NCBI GenBank assembly: GCA_019694895.1
Contig: JAIBBA010000007.1
Location: forward strand, 1 to 49,519
Source of the DNA: Chitinophagales bacterium
GTDB taxonomy: Bacteria; Bacteroidota; Bacteroidia; Chitinophagales; BACL12
Direction: 5' to 3'
Length of the DNA stretch: 49,519 nucleotides
Positions within the stretch are counted from its first letter, which is position 1. Each line of letters opens with the position of its first letter. Positions 41,586-49,519 of the stretch are shown here, one piece after another. The translations under genes were made by a program, and so were the position numbers. The notes under the pieces are model-generated. The model had not been told where the DNA came from. It saw only the letters and a program-made list of their open reading frames with translations, and did not search any database.

Positions 41586-42092
41586 TTGATGACCCAGGTA
41601 TTTTTTTACGGCTTATCGGCGCTTGCCATTGCAAGTAGTCTGATGATGCTGTTTCAGCGCAACGCCATGTATAGCGTGTTGTATCTTTTGGTCTGCTTTT
41701 TCTCAGTTGCAGGATTATATATCATGCTCAATGCGCAGTTTCTGGCGGTGGTACATATCATTGTTTATGCCGGAGCCATCATGGTATTGTTCCTTTATGT
41801 GTTAATGTTCCTTAATCTGAACACGCCTGCGGCATTTTCGAAGAGTAATATGTTGCGGATGGCAGCGATGCTTACAGGTGGATCAATATTTTTATTGTTG
41901 TTCTCTGCTTTTTATCGCACACAACTGATTGTAATGCCCGATCCAATGAATGAAAATGTGGGCAGTGTACAAACGCTCGGTAAGGTATTATTTAACGATT
42001 ACCTCATCCCATTCGAACTTACGAGTGTATTATTCCTCTCGGCTATGGTGGGTGTAGTGATTATTAACAAAAAAGATAAAGTAAATGGATAA
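41586..42092 (+). CDS. nuoJ: NADH-quinone oxidoreductase subunit J
   Basis: 168 residues with five transmembrane helices. NuoJ signature: NAMYSVLYLLVCFFSVAGLY and VVHIIVYAGAIMVLFLYVLM (the pi-bulge helix involved in coupling). It overlaps nuoK by 8 bp. Confidence 0.94.
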   Translation: MMTQVFFYGLSALAIASSLMMLFQRNAMYSVLYLLVCFFSVAGLYIMLNAQFLAVVHIIVYAGAIMVLFLYVLMFLNLNTPAAFSKSNMLRMAAMLTGGSIFLLLFSAFYRTQLIVMPDPMNENVGSVQTLGKVLFNDYLIPFELTSVLFLSAMVGVVIINKKDKVNG

Positions 42093-42417
42093 TACACTCA
42101 GTCAACAATTGCAGGTGATCCCACTGGAGAACTATGTGATGCTGTCGATCATACTATTCAGCATTGGTGTGATCGGTATCCTGATGCGCAGAAACCTAAT
42201 TGTAGTTTTTTTGAGCATTGAACTGATGTTGAACTCTATTAACCTGATGGCTGCTTCATTTTCGGCATATCATAACGATCCCGCCGGACAGGCATTTGTA
42301 TTTTTCATCATGGTTGTGGCTGCGGCAGAAGTTGCTGTAGGACTGGCCATGTTGGTGATGATTTATCGAAATGTACGCAGTATCGAAATAGACGCATTGA
42401 GCCGCCTGAAATGGTAA
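42085..42417 (+). CDS. nuoK: NADH-quinone oxidoreductase subunit K
   Basis: 110 residues, three transmembrane helices. Essential glutamates of the proton path lie in SIELMLNSINL and VVAAAEVAVGLAML. Its start overlaps nuoJ by 8 bp. Confidence 0.95.
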   Translation: MDNTLSQQLQVIPLENYVMLSIILFSIGVIGILMRRNLIVVFLSIELMLNSINLMAASFSAYHNDPAGQAFVFFIMVVAAAEVAVGLAMLVMIYRNVRSIEIDALSRLKW

Positions 42418-42453
42418 CGAAATAAATAATATAGTAAACGACAATATTTTCAC

Positions 42454-44364
42454 GTGAGTCAGAACGCATTAAACTTAATTACCCTCCTTATCCCCGCGCT
42501 TCCTTTGCTGGGATTTGTGATACATATTTTATTCAGAGATAAAATTTCTGAAAAAATTGCAGGCTACCACGCTACAGCATGGATAGTGATTTCATTTGTG
42601 TGCTCACTTATCCTGTTCAACCATGTTCGTTCTGAAGGCGCTATTCATGTGCAGCTGTTTGAATGGTTTTCGGCAGGTGACCTCAGCATACCATTTGCAT
42701 TTCAGGTAGATCAGTTGAGTGTTATCATGTTACTGGTGATCACAGGTATTGGCAGCCTCATCCATATGTATTCCATTGGATATATGCATGGTGATGATGG
42801 ATTCAATCGCTTTTTCAGCTATCTGAATCTCTTTATCTTTTTTATGCTCACGCTGGTAATGGCAAACAACTATGTGTTGATGTTTGTGGGATGGGAAGGT
42901 GTAGGCTTGTGTTCATATTTACTGATTGGTTTCTGGTTTAAAAATCCTGAATATAATAAAGCTGCCAACAAAGCATTCATTATGAATCGCATCGGCGATC
43001 TGGCAATGCTATTAGGTTTATTTTTATTGTATCAGTATGCCGGCACACTCACTTTTGATGGTGTAAGTGCTCGCTTCGATCCTTCCTCACCCGATTATTT
43101 TGCTCCGGATACCCATATGGTTACGGCAATTACCATGTTGCTGTTTATCGGTGCATGCGGTAAAAGTGCGCAGATACCATTATATACCTGGTTACCTGAT
43201 GCCATGGCAGGTCCTACGCCTGTTTCGGCACTCATCCATGCTGCAACAATGGTTACTGCAGGTATTTATATGATTGTGCGCAGTAATTTAATGTTCAGTG
43301 AAGCAGAACTTACCATGCAGGTGATTACTGTAGTTGGTATTGTTACGTCGATTTTTGCAGGAGCAATTGCATTGAAACAAAACGACATTAAAAAAGTACT
43401 CGCTTATTCCACAGTCAGCCAATTGGGTTTGATGTTTTTTGCGATTGGTGTCGGCGCATATGAAGCAGCTATGTTTCACCTTGTAACACACGCTTTCTTT
43501 AAAGCATTATTATTCTTGTCTGCCGGTTCAGTTATTCACGGAATGGGTGGTGAACAGGATATACGAAAAATGGGCGGACTGCGCAGTTACATGAAGGTAA
43601 CCCATTGGGTGTTCGGTTTCGGTGTTTTAGCAATTATGGCAGTGCCACCCTTTAGTGGATTCTTTTCTAAGGATACCATACTTGCTGCAGCCTATGTGAA
43701 GTCACCTGTATTATGGGTGATAGGTTTAGTTTCCGGCTTATTTACTGCGTATTATATGATGCGCTTGTATGCAGTGGTATTTCAAGGCCAACCGCGCATG
43801 TCGGAGCATACTAAAGCACATATCCATGAATCTCCAAGTGTGATGACAATCCCGTTGATGGTGCTTTGCGCATTGTCAATTGTGGGTGGTTTAATGAATA
43901 TTCCCGAGTTATTTGGAGGCAATAAATCAATGATGCATTTCCTTGAAGGAGTAGTGCCAATACATGAACATCATGTTGCTGTTTCTACGGAATGGATGCT
44001 GATGGCTATAGCCAGCGTTGCCATCTTCCTAGTGATATTTATTGCACATCGCAAGTATCGTATTAATTGGGTTGTACCGGAAAGTGATGCAGAAATGAGC
44101 GGTGCCGGAAAAGTACTCAATCATAAATTTTATGTTGATGAATTGTATGAGATGGCCATAGTAAAACCTATGCATATGCTCAGCAATTTCTTTTATAAGA
44201 TCATAGACCTGAAGGTAATTGATGGCGTTGTGAACGGCACTGCACAATTTACAACCTGGTGCGCCGGTCAATTGCGATTGATACAAACAGGAACGGTGAG
44301 CTTTTATTTATTCATGATGGCTCTCGGTATGGGGGCTATCGTTTTATTCATTTATTTGATGTAA
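42454..44364 (+). CDS. nuoL: NADH-quinone oxidoreductase subunit L
   Basis: 636 residues, an antiporter-like proton-pumping subunit with about 16 helices and the long lateral helix at the C-terminus. Motifs: MFVGWEGVGLCSYLLIGFW (key Glu), IPLYTWLPDAMAGPTPVSALIHAATMVTAG, and THAFFKALLFLSAGSVIHG (key Lys). The start is GTG at 42454 (SQNALNLITLL). Confidence 0.96.
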   Translation: MSQNALNLITLLIPALPLLGFVIHILFRDKISEKIAGYHATAWIVISFVCSLILFNHVRSEGAIHVQLFEWFSAGDLSIPFAFQVDQLSVIMLLVITGIGSLIHMYSIGYMHGDDGFNRFFSYLNLFIFFMLTLVMANNYVLMFVGWEGVGLCSYLLIGFWFKNPEYNKAANKAFIMNRIGDLAMLLGLFLLYQYAGTLTFDGVSARFDPSSPDYFAPDTHMVTAITMLLFIGACGKSAQIPLYTWLPDAMAGPTPVSALIHAATMVTAGIYMIVRSNLMFSEAELTMQVITVVGIVTSIFAGAIALKQNDIKKVLAYSTVSQLGLMFFAIGVGAYEAAMFHLVTHAFFKALLFLSAGSVIHGMGGEQDIRKMGGLRSYMKVTHWVFGFGVLAIMAVPPFSGFFSKDTILAAAYVKSPVLWVIGLVSGLFTAYYMMRLYAVVFQGQPRMSEHTKAHIHESPSVMTIPLMVLCALSIVGGLMNIPELFGGNKSMMHFLEGVVPIHEHHVAVSTEWMLMAIASVAIFLVIFIAHRKYRINWVVPESDAEMSGAGKVLNHKFYVDELYEMAIVKPMHMLSNFFYKIIDLKVIDGVVNGTAQFTTWCAGQLRLIQTGTVSFYLFMMALGMGAIVLFIYLM

Positions 44365-44367
44365 CGG

Positions 44368-45837
44368 ATGTTGACCTTATTACTCATATTACTGCCAATC
44401 ATCTCGGGACTGATTGTTTTTGTTGCACCTAGATCTGCATCAAAACAAATCGCCATGATTTCGGCTCTTTTGTCGCTGGCTTTGGGAATCGGTGTTTATG
44501 CGCAATTTGACGCCTCCATCGGCACACAGTTCGCTATTGATGTACCTTGGATTGATATGCTGGGGATGCGTTTCCATATAGGAATCGATGGCATCAGCAT
44601 GCTTATGATCATGTTGTCAAATATTTTAATGCCTCTGATCATCTTATCAACTTCGAAAGATAATTATGAAAATAGCGCATTATTATACGGTCTAATGCTG
44701 ATCATGCAAGGAGCAATGAATGGCGTTTTTGTTGCTTTGGATATGTTCTTGTATTACATATTCTGGGAACTTGCATTGGTGCCCGCTTATTTTTTGGTGT
44801 TATGGTGGGGGCATGGAAATGCAAGAAAAATCACTTTTAAATTTTTCATTTATACCTTGTTTGGAAGTTTGTTTATGCTGGTGGCGATTATCTGGCTTAG
44901 CCTCCAAAGTAATGATCCTTCAACCGACATTTCATCAATTTATAATGTTGTTATACCTGAGAATGTTCAGGGATATATCTTTTTTGCTTTCATGCTGGCG
45001 TATGCCATTAAAATTCCGGTATTCCCGTTTCATACCTGGCAACCGGATACTTATACAAGTGCACCATCGCCCGCAACAATGTTGCTTTCCGGTGTGATGT
45101 TAAAAATGGGTATTTATAGTATCATACGCTGGGTGATACCTGTTATGCCTGCAGCAGTGGAAGAATATCAAACTACAATTATTGTTCTTGCATCAATAGG
45201 TGTATTGTATGCAAGTGCTATTGCATGGGTGCAAAAAGATTTGAAAACATTATTTGCCTATTCATCAATTGCTCACGTTGGTCTCATTACCGCCGGAATT
45301 CTTACTGCAAGCGCATCAGGTCTTCAAGGAGGTATGATACAAATGGTGGCGCATGGTATCAATGCTGTTGGTTTATTCTTTGTTTGTCAGATATTATTCC
45401 GTGCTTATGGCAACCATACCATTAGCAACATGGGCGGAATTAGAAATAATGCACCGCTATTTGCGGGATTGTTTTTGGTGGTAATGCTGGCATCCGTTGC
45501 ATTGCCGCTTACAAATGCATTCCCGGGCGAATTCTTATTGCTCAATTCTGTATATCAATTCAATCCCTGGCTCTGCCTGTTAGCAGGAAGCGGTGTGATT
45601 TTAGGCGCAGTTTACATGTTCAATGCATATAAAAATGTGATGCTTGGAGAAGCTGAAGGTAGAAGTAAATCATTCGTTGAAATTTCCGGTGCCGATAAAC
45701 TTACTTTAGTGATCATCGCCGGATTAATATTCGCACTCGGATTATTCCCTCAGACAATTACAGGGCTTACCGAACATTCAGTGCATGATATTATCATGCA
45801 ATATCAATCTAAGATCAGTGGAACAATTTTAAGATAA
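44368..45837 (+). CDS. nuoM: NADH-quinone oxidoreductase subunit M
   Basis: 489 residues, antiporter-like proton-pumping subunit with about 14 helices. Motifs: FYIFWELALVPAYFL-like (YYIFWELALVPAYFL, key Glu), FPFHTWQPDTYTSAPSPATMLLSGVMLKMG, and VAHGINAVGLFFVCQIL. It begins 3 bp after nuoL and its stop shares one base with the nuoN start (TAATG). Confidence 0.96.
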   Translation: MLTLLLILLPIISGLIVFVAPRSASKQIAMISALLSLALGIGVYAQFDASIGTQFAIDVPWIDMLGMRFHIGIDGISMLMIMLSNILMPLIILSTSKDNYENSALLYGLMLIMQGAMNGVFVALDMFLYYIFWELALVPAYFLVLWWGHGNARKITFKFFIYTLFGSLFMLVAIIWLSLQSNDPSTDISSIYNVVIPENVQGYIFFAFMLAYAIKIPVFPFHTWQPDTYTSAPSPATMLLSGVMLKMGIYSIIRWVIPVMPAAVEEYQTTIIVLASIGVLYASAIAWVQKDLKTLFAYSSIAHVGLITAGILTASASGLQGGMIQMVAHGINAVGLFFVCQILFRAYGNHTISNMGGIRNNAPLFAGLFLVVMLASVALPLTNAFPGEFLLLNSVYQFNPWLCLLAGSGVILGAVYMFNAYKNVMLGEAEGRSKSFVEISGADKLTLVIIAGLIFALGLFPQTITGLTEHSVHDIIMQYQSKISGTILR

Positions 45838-47216
45838 TGACATCAGTAATCATTTTAGCATCTGCAGGTATCATCTCCATGTTTGTGGGGATATTCAACG
45901 CAAAACGTTTGGCGCTTCCGCTTGTATTGCTTGCATGTTTGGCAGCATTGGGCATCGTGATGTTCAGATATAATGGCGGTTATGACGGACTGCTCAACAA
46001 CATGCTGGTGTTCGACGACTATTCGCATGGATTTAATATTGTTATGATATTACTTACCATGGGTGTGCTAACTATCAGCAGATATTATTATAAAGACAAT
46101 ATCGAACACCTTTCAGATATCTATGCCTTATTTATTTTTTCACTGATCGGTGCAATACTTTCGGTTTCATTTCAAAACCTCATCATGCTGTTTATCGGTA
46201 TTGAGATTTTAAGTATACCATTGTATATTCTCGCTACCAGCAATCGCCGCAATTTATTTAGCAATGAAGCAGGGTTGAAATATTTCCTTATGGGTTCCTT
46301 TGCTTCTTGTTTCTTATTACTGGGAATTACTTTTATATATGGAACTGCCTACAGTTTCGATATGAATGCGATAGGCAGATTTGCTGCCGATAATGCTACT
46401 GCATTGCCTCCAATGTTTGTGGTAGGATGTGTGTTGATTTTAGGCGCTTTCATTTTCAAAATATCAGCAGTACCATTTCATTTTTGGGCACCGGATGTAT
46501 ATCAGGGTTCTCCAACTGTAATCACTTCATTTATGGCAACTGTTGTGAAAACTGCGGGATTTGGTGCGTTGCTAAGATTTTTGAACCTGACTATCATTAA
46601 TAATCCGGGCGTGTGGCAGGAGATTGTGCAGGTAATTGCCATTTTAACCTTGGTGGTAGGAAATATTCTTGCATTGTATCAACAGAATCTGAAACGTATG
46701 TTGGCTTATTCCGGAATTGCAAATGCCGGATATGTGCTTGTTGCCGTTGCCTCAGCCGGTGAGCCGACAACAGGCTTCGTGCTTTATTACCTCGCTTCTT
46801 ATGGCGTTGCCAGTCTGCTTGCATTTGCGGTTTATACTATTGTAAAAGATCAAACCGGAACTGATACGATAGAAGGATTAAAAGGCCTCTTCGCACAAAA
46901 TAAATTATTGACAATCACCTTGGCATTGGCAATGTTGTCTCTCTCAGGTATCCCTCCACTGGCCGGATTCTTCGGGAAATATGCAATTTTTGCAAATGCA
47001 CTTTCTACAGGCATGGTTTGGCCGGTGATCATAGCTGTGTTGGGCTCTTTGGTCGGCGTGTATTATTACCTGCGTGTGATGGCAGTATCTTTCAGTGGCG
47101 GAGAAATGAATAAGGTGCATGTAAGCCCCGGTTATGCGTTTGTTCTATTATTGACAGCTGCTATCCTGGTAGCGCTCGGAGTAATGCCTGACCTCTTTAC
47201 TGAGCTGATAGCCTGA
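45837..47216 (+). CDS. nuoN: NADH-quinone oxidoreductase subunit N
   Basis: 459 residues, third antiporter-like subunit, about 14 helices. Motifs: MLFIGIEILSIPLYILA (key Glu), VPFHFWAPDVYQGSPTVITSFMATVVK, and LKRMLAYSGIANAGYVL. It closes the operon; I see no strong terminator within the next 100 bp. Confidence 0.96.
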   Translation: MTSVIILASAGIISMFVGIFNAKRLALPLVLLACLAALGIVMFRYNGGYDGLLNNMLVFDDYSHGFNIVMILLTMGVLTISRYYYKDNIEHLSDIYALFIFSLIGAILSVSFQNLIMLFIGIEILSIPLYILATSNRRNLFSNEAGLKYFLMGSFASCFLLLGITFIYGTAYSFDMNAIGRFAADNATALPPMFVVGCVLILGAFIFKISAVPFHFWAPDVYQGSPTVITSFMATVVKTAGFGALLRFLNLTIINNPGVWQEIVQVIAILTLVVGNILALYQQNLKRMLAYSGIANAGYVLVAVASAGEPTTGFVLYYLASYGVASLLAFAVYTIVKDQTGTDTIEGLKGLFAQNKLLTITLALAMLSLSGIPPLAGFFGKYAIFANALSTGMVWPVIIAVLGSLVGVYYYLRVMAVSFSGGEMNKVHVSPGYAFVLLLTAAILVALGVMPDLFTELIA

Positions 47217-47315
47217 TTAAAACGCGTTAAATTTCCTTAAAGTGTGGGCCTCTAAGTAACAAAGGCTTTGCTTCAACAGTTATAGTAGTTACTTTTAATC
47301 AACAAAATAACTGCT

Positions 47316-48029
47316 ATGTTCAAACGATTTTTCTTTGTAACTGTTTTCATGATCGCAGCCGGTATGCTGTTGCAATCATTTGCCGGACAAACAATCCGCA
47401 TTGAAGGCTCTGATGTTTCAATCAGTGATTTCACTACCCTGAATGTTGATGTGCCTTTTGATGTGTACTTCACGCAGGATGCAGTTGTAAGTGCCAAAGT
47501 TGAAGGACTCGACAATATTGCACAAACGATAGAGTTTCAGCAAAAAGGGAAAGAGTTGACACTGAAATTAAAAGAGAAGGGTGGTCACTATGGAAAAGTA
47601 AAGGTTTTTCTGTCGGCACCATCACTCGAAAATGTGAATGTTACCAAGTCCGGTAGTTTCTACACCTTAAATCAAATCGTTAATTCGAAATCATTTCACG
47701 CAGCTATTGCCGGTTCAGGAAATGTTGATATAGATGCAAATGCACCAAAAGTTGAAATAGGTATTGCCGGTTCCGGAAATGCAAAATTGAAAGGAAGCAG
47801 CAAGCGTGTTGATGTTGATATTGCAGGCAGTGGCGATTGTCGTGGAAAAGATATGCTGGCTGATGAAGTTTCTGTCGACATTGCAGGCTCCGGAAATGCA
47901 TATGTTTTTGCAAATGATACTATTGATGTTGATATTGCGGGAAGTGGAAGCGTTTATTATTCCGGAGATCCTGAGCATGTTACAACTGATATTGCCGGAA
48001 GCGGCAATGTCGGACCTGATAAATTATAA
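47316..48029 (+). CDS. GIN-domain (DUF2807) putative adhesin-like protein
   Basis: 237 residues with signal peptide (MFKRFFFVTVFMIAAGMLLQ, cut near FAG). The GIN / DUF2807 pattern is clear: SDFTTLNVDVPFDVYFTQ at the start and six glycine-rich turns of type IAGSGN (AIAGSGN, GIAGSGN, DIAGSGD, DIAGSGN, DIAGSGS, DIAGSGN) forming a right-handed beta-helix. The family is exported; proposed roles are adhesion or binding, and its function is not established. It is a single gene with a shared bidirectional terminator. Confidence 0.88.
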   Translation: MFKRFFFVTVFMIAAGMLLQSFAGQTIRIEGSDVSISDFTTLNVDVPFDVYFTQDAVVSAKVEGLDNIAQTIEFQQKGKELTLKLKEKGGHYGKVKVFLSAPSLENVNVTKSGSFYTLNQIVNSKSFHAAIAGSGNVDIDANAPKVEIGIAGSGNAKLKGSSKRVDVDIAGSGDCRGKDMLADEVSVDIAGSGNAYVFANDTIDVDIAGSGSVYYSGDPEHVTTDIAGSGNVGPDKL

Positions 48030-48048
48030 CCGAAAATCTATCCAATAA

Positions 48049-48079
48049 AAAAAGGGAATCGCAACACGATTCCCTTTTT
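48049..48079. terminator. Bidirectional intrinsic terminator
   Basis: A 13-bp perfect stem (AAAAAGGGAATCG / CGATTCCCTTTTT) around the loop CAACA, with A/T runs on both sides, lies between the convergent GIN and acyl-CoA dehydrogenase genes and can serve both. Confidence 0.9.
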
Positions 48080-48099
48080 AGTTTTTATTTATTGAAATA

Positions 48100-49239
48100 T
48101 TATTTTAAAATACTCCTTCCGATAACAATACGTTGCACTTCACTTGTGCCTTCATAGATTTGAGTGATTTTAGCATCGCGCATCAATCGTTCTACGTGAT
48201 ATTCTTTTACGTATCCGTAACCACCGTGAATTTGAACTGCTTCAACCGTAGTTTTCATGGCAACTTCTGATGCAAATACTTTCGCCATGCTGGATGCTAA
48301 ATCGTAATTTTCATGCGCATCTTTTAATTGTGCTGCTTTGTAAATAAGTAATCGCGCAGCTTCAATTTCTGTTGCCATGTCAGCAAGTTTAAATTGAATG
48401 GCTTGATGATCGGCAATTGCTTTTCCAAATGCTTTGCGTGATTTTGCGTATTCCAATGCAAGCTCATATGCACCTGATGCAATTCCCAATGCCTGACTGG
48501 CAATACCAATACGACCACCACTCAATGTTTTCATGGCAAATGTAAATCCGAATCCATCATCACCAATGCGATTTTCTTTAGGCACTTTTACATCGTTGAA
48601 CAATAAAGTATGTGTATCACTTGCGCGAATACCCAATTTATCTTCTTTAGCGCCAACAATAAATCCATCCATGCCTTTTTCTACGATAAGACAGTTAATA
48701 CCCTTATGTCCTTTCTCGACATGCGTTTGCGCCATCACCAAATAAATACTTGCAGTGCCACCATTGGTGATCCAGTTTTTTGTTCCGTTCAATAAATAAT
48801 GATCACCTTTATCTTCTGCTGTTGTGCGTTGCGATGTTGCATCACTGCCTGCTTCAGGTTCGCTCAAACAAAATGCACCGATTTTTCTTCCCGATGCCAG
48901 ATCCGGTAAATACTTGCGCTTTTGTTCTTCGGTGCCAAATTGTTCCAATCCCCAACAAACCAATGAATTGTTTACACTCATAATTACAGAGCACGAACTG
49001 TCGACCTTAGAAATTTCTTCCATAGCCAACACATAACTCATGGTGTCCATACCGCCGCCTCCGTACTCCGGAGAAACCATCATGCCCAAAAATCCGAGTT
49101 CTGCCATTTGCTTCACTTCTTCATATGGATAAATCATATCTCTGTCGCGGTCGATTACGCCTTTCTTCAACACATTCTGTGCGAAATCGCGGGCAGCCTG
49201 ACGGATCATTTGTTGTTCTTCAGTTAATTGGAAATACAT
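48100..49239 (-). CDS. Acyl-CoA dehydrogenase (short-chain / butyryl type)
   Basis: 379 residues, the standard length for FAD-dependent short-chain acyl-CoA dehydrogenases. Motifs: CLSEPEAGSDA, KNWITNGGTA (flavin/substrate binding), and GGYGYVKEYHVERLMRDAKITQIYEGTSEVQR, where the Glu of YEGTSE is the catalytic base. It catalyses the first oxidation of beta-oxidation and passes electrons to an electron-transfer flavoprotein. Single gene, followed by the bidirectional terminator; a heptamer array lies 30 bp upstream of its start. Confidence 0.93.
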   Translation of the reverse strand: MYFQLTEEQQMIRQAARDFAQNVLKKGVIDRDRDMIYPYEEVKQMAELGFLGMMVSPEYGGGGMDTMSYVLAMEEISKVDSSCSVIMSVNNSLVCWGLEQFGTEEQKRKYLPDLASGRKIGAFCLSEPEAGSDATSQRTTAEDKGDHYLLNGTKNWITNGGTASIYLVMAQTHVEKGHKGINCLIVEKGMDGFIVGAKEDKLGIRASDTHTLLFNDVKVPKENRIGDDGFGFTFAMKTLSGGRIGIASQALGIASGAYELALEYAKSRKAFGKAIADHQAIQFKLADMATEIEAARLLIYKAAQLKDAHENYDLASSMAKVFASEVAMKTTVEAVQIHGGYGYVKEYHVERLMRDAKITQIYEGTSEVQRIVIGRSILK

Positions 49240-49268
49240 ATGTTTTATTTTTTAAGTTATGGTTATTC

Positions 49269-49331
49269 GGTATCAGGTATCAAGTATCAGGTATCAAGTA
49301 TCAGGTATCAAGTATCAAGTATCAGGTAACA
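49269..49331. repeat. Nine-copy heptamer array RGTATCA
   Basis: Nine direct 7-base copies: units GGTATCA and AGTATCA alternate irregularly, the ninth is GGTAACA, and a degenerate GGTATGG follows. It lies between the acyl-CoA dehydrogenase start (49239) and the stop of the next leftward gene (49385), so it may fall within a promoter region. Copies have no spacers, so it is not a CRISPR array. Confidence 0.9.
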
Positions 49332-49384
49332 GGTATGGGTTTTGGTTTTGGTGTTGGGTTTTATAGGTTTTGGAATTGTGGTGG

Positions 49385-49519
49385 TTAGTGTTTCATTTTT
49401 TCAATCAATAGGGTGGTGGAATAATTATCCAAAAAAGGAACAACCACAACTTTACCTCCTCTCGATTTAACAATGTCGGCACCAACAATTTGGTCTTCCG
49501 CATAATCGCCACCTTTTAC
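49385..49519 (-). CDS. rfaE2: Partial D-glycero-beta-D-manno-heptose 1-phosphate adenylyltransferase (RfaE2/HldE C-terminal type)
   Basis: Only the last 44 residues are inside the window; the gene runs off the right edge. Translated leftward from the edge it reads VKGGDYAEDQIVGADI, then KSRGGKVVVVPFLDNYSTTLLIEKM, and stops at TAA (49387-49385). The VKGGDY, GADIV, GGKVVV and YSTT motifs are those of the nucleotidyltransferase that makes ADP-heptose for lipopolysaccharide core. Whether a fused kinase domain is present cannot be seen. Confidence 0.82.
   Translation of the reverse strand, partial: VKGGDYAEDQIVGADIVKSRGGKVVVVPFLDNYSTTLLIEKMKH

Noticed and set aside
47696..47978. Several leftward open frames opposite the GIN gene
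   Set aside because: They mirror the repetitive IAGSGN coding sequence and have no independent support.
49269..49331. CRISPR-like repeat
   Set aside because: Units are 7 bases without spacers and no cas genes are present.

Overview
The window reads as a chromosomal segment of a free-living Bacteroidota bacterium, most likely from the Chitinophagales/Saprospirales side of the phylum. The evidence is: seven proteins with or near type IX secretion (T9SS) type A C-terminal sorting domains, many promoters with the phylum-specific -7 element TAnnTTTG, little use of Shine-Dalgarno sequences, GIN-domain and DUF2490 proteins, and a complete Bacteroidota-style complex I operon with a short NuoG. No rRNA, tRNA, CRISPR array, transposase or phage gene was seen.

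Layout. 79-4301: a PLP-dependent sulfur amino acid lyase, then a leftward three-gene unit (EEP hydrolase, diacylglycerol/undecaprenol kinase, DUF1361 membrane protein), then a leftward pair of a membrane protein and a winged-helix regulator. Both leftward promoters carry the same CTTTG-N5-CAAAG dyad. 4374-8455: three tandem paralogous secreted proteins with SGNH-hydrolase-like motifs and T9SS tails; the third has lost the putative catalytic residues. 8464-11654: thiamine-phosphate kinase, acyl-CoA ligase and methylmalonyl-CoA epimerase. 11942-14000: Fe-S assembly genes iscS-iscU-iscA with their own promoter, operator-like dyad and terminator. 14317-17460: a large secreted beta-propeller-like protein.

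17509-26826 is all leftward: a lipoprotein, then seven very tightly packed genes (second beta-propeller, P-loop NTPase, ABC exporter with unusual ATPase motifs, small lipoprotein, secreted repeat protein, DUF2490 barrel, lipoprotein isoaspartyl peptidase). I see no described system that joins these genes; it is the best candidate for a new system here. 27170-29824 is a tandem AAA+ ATPase with a duplicated N-terminal domain. 29951-33652 holds a PPK2 kinase, a T9SS protein, and an ECF sigma / anti-sigma pair.

33787-47216 is the complete nuoA-N operon (14 genes) for respiratory complex I. Its nuoC-D and nuoD-E gaps are filled with C-poor tandem repeats. 47316-49519 holds a GIN-domain protein, an acyl-CoA dehydrogenase and, at the right edge, the C-terminus of a heptose-phosphate adenylyltransferase (RfaE2/HldE type). 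Acyl-CoA ligase, acyl-CoA dehydrogenase and methylmalonyl-CoA epimerase point to fatty acid and propionate oxidation feeding NADH to complex I.
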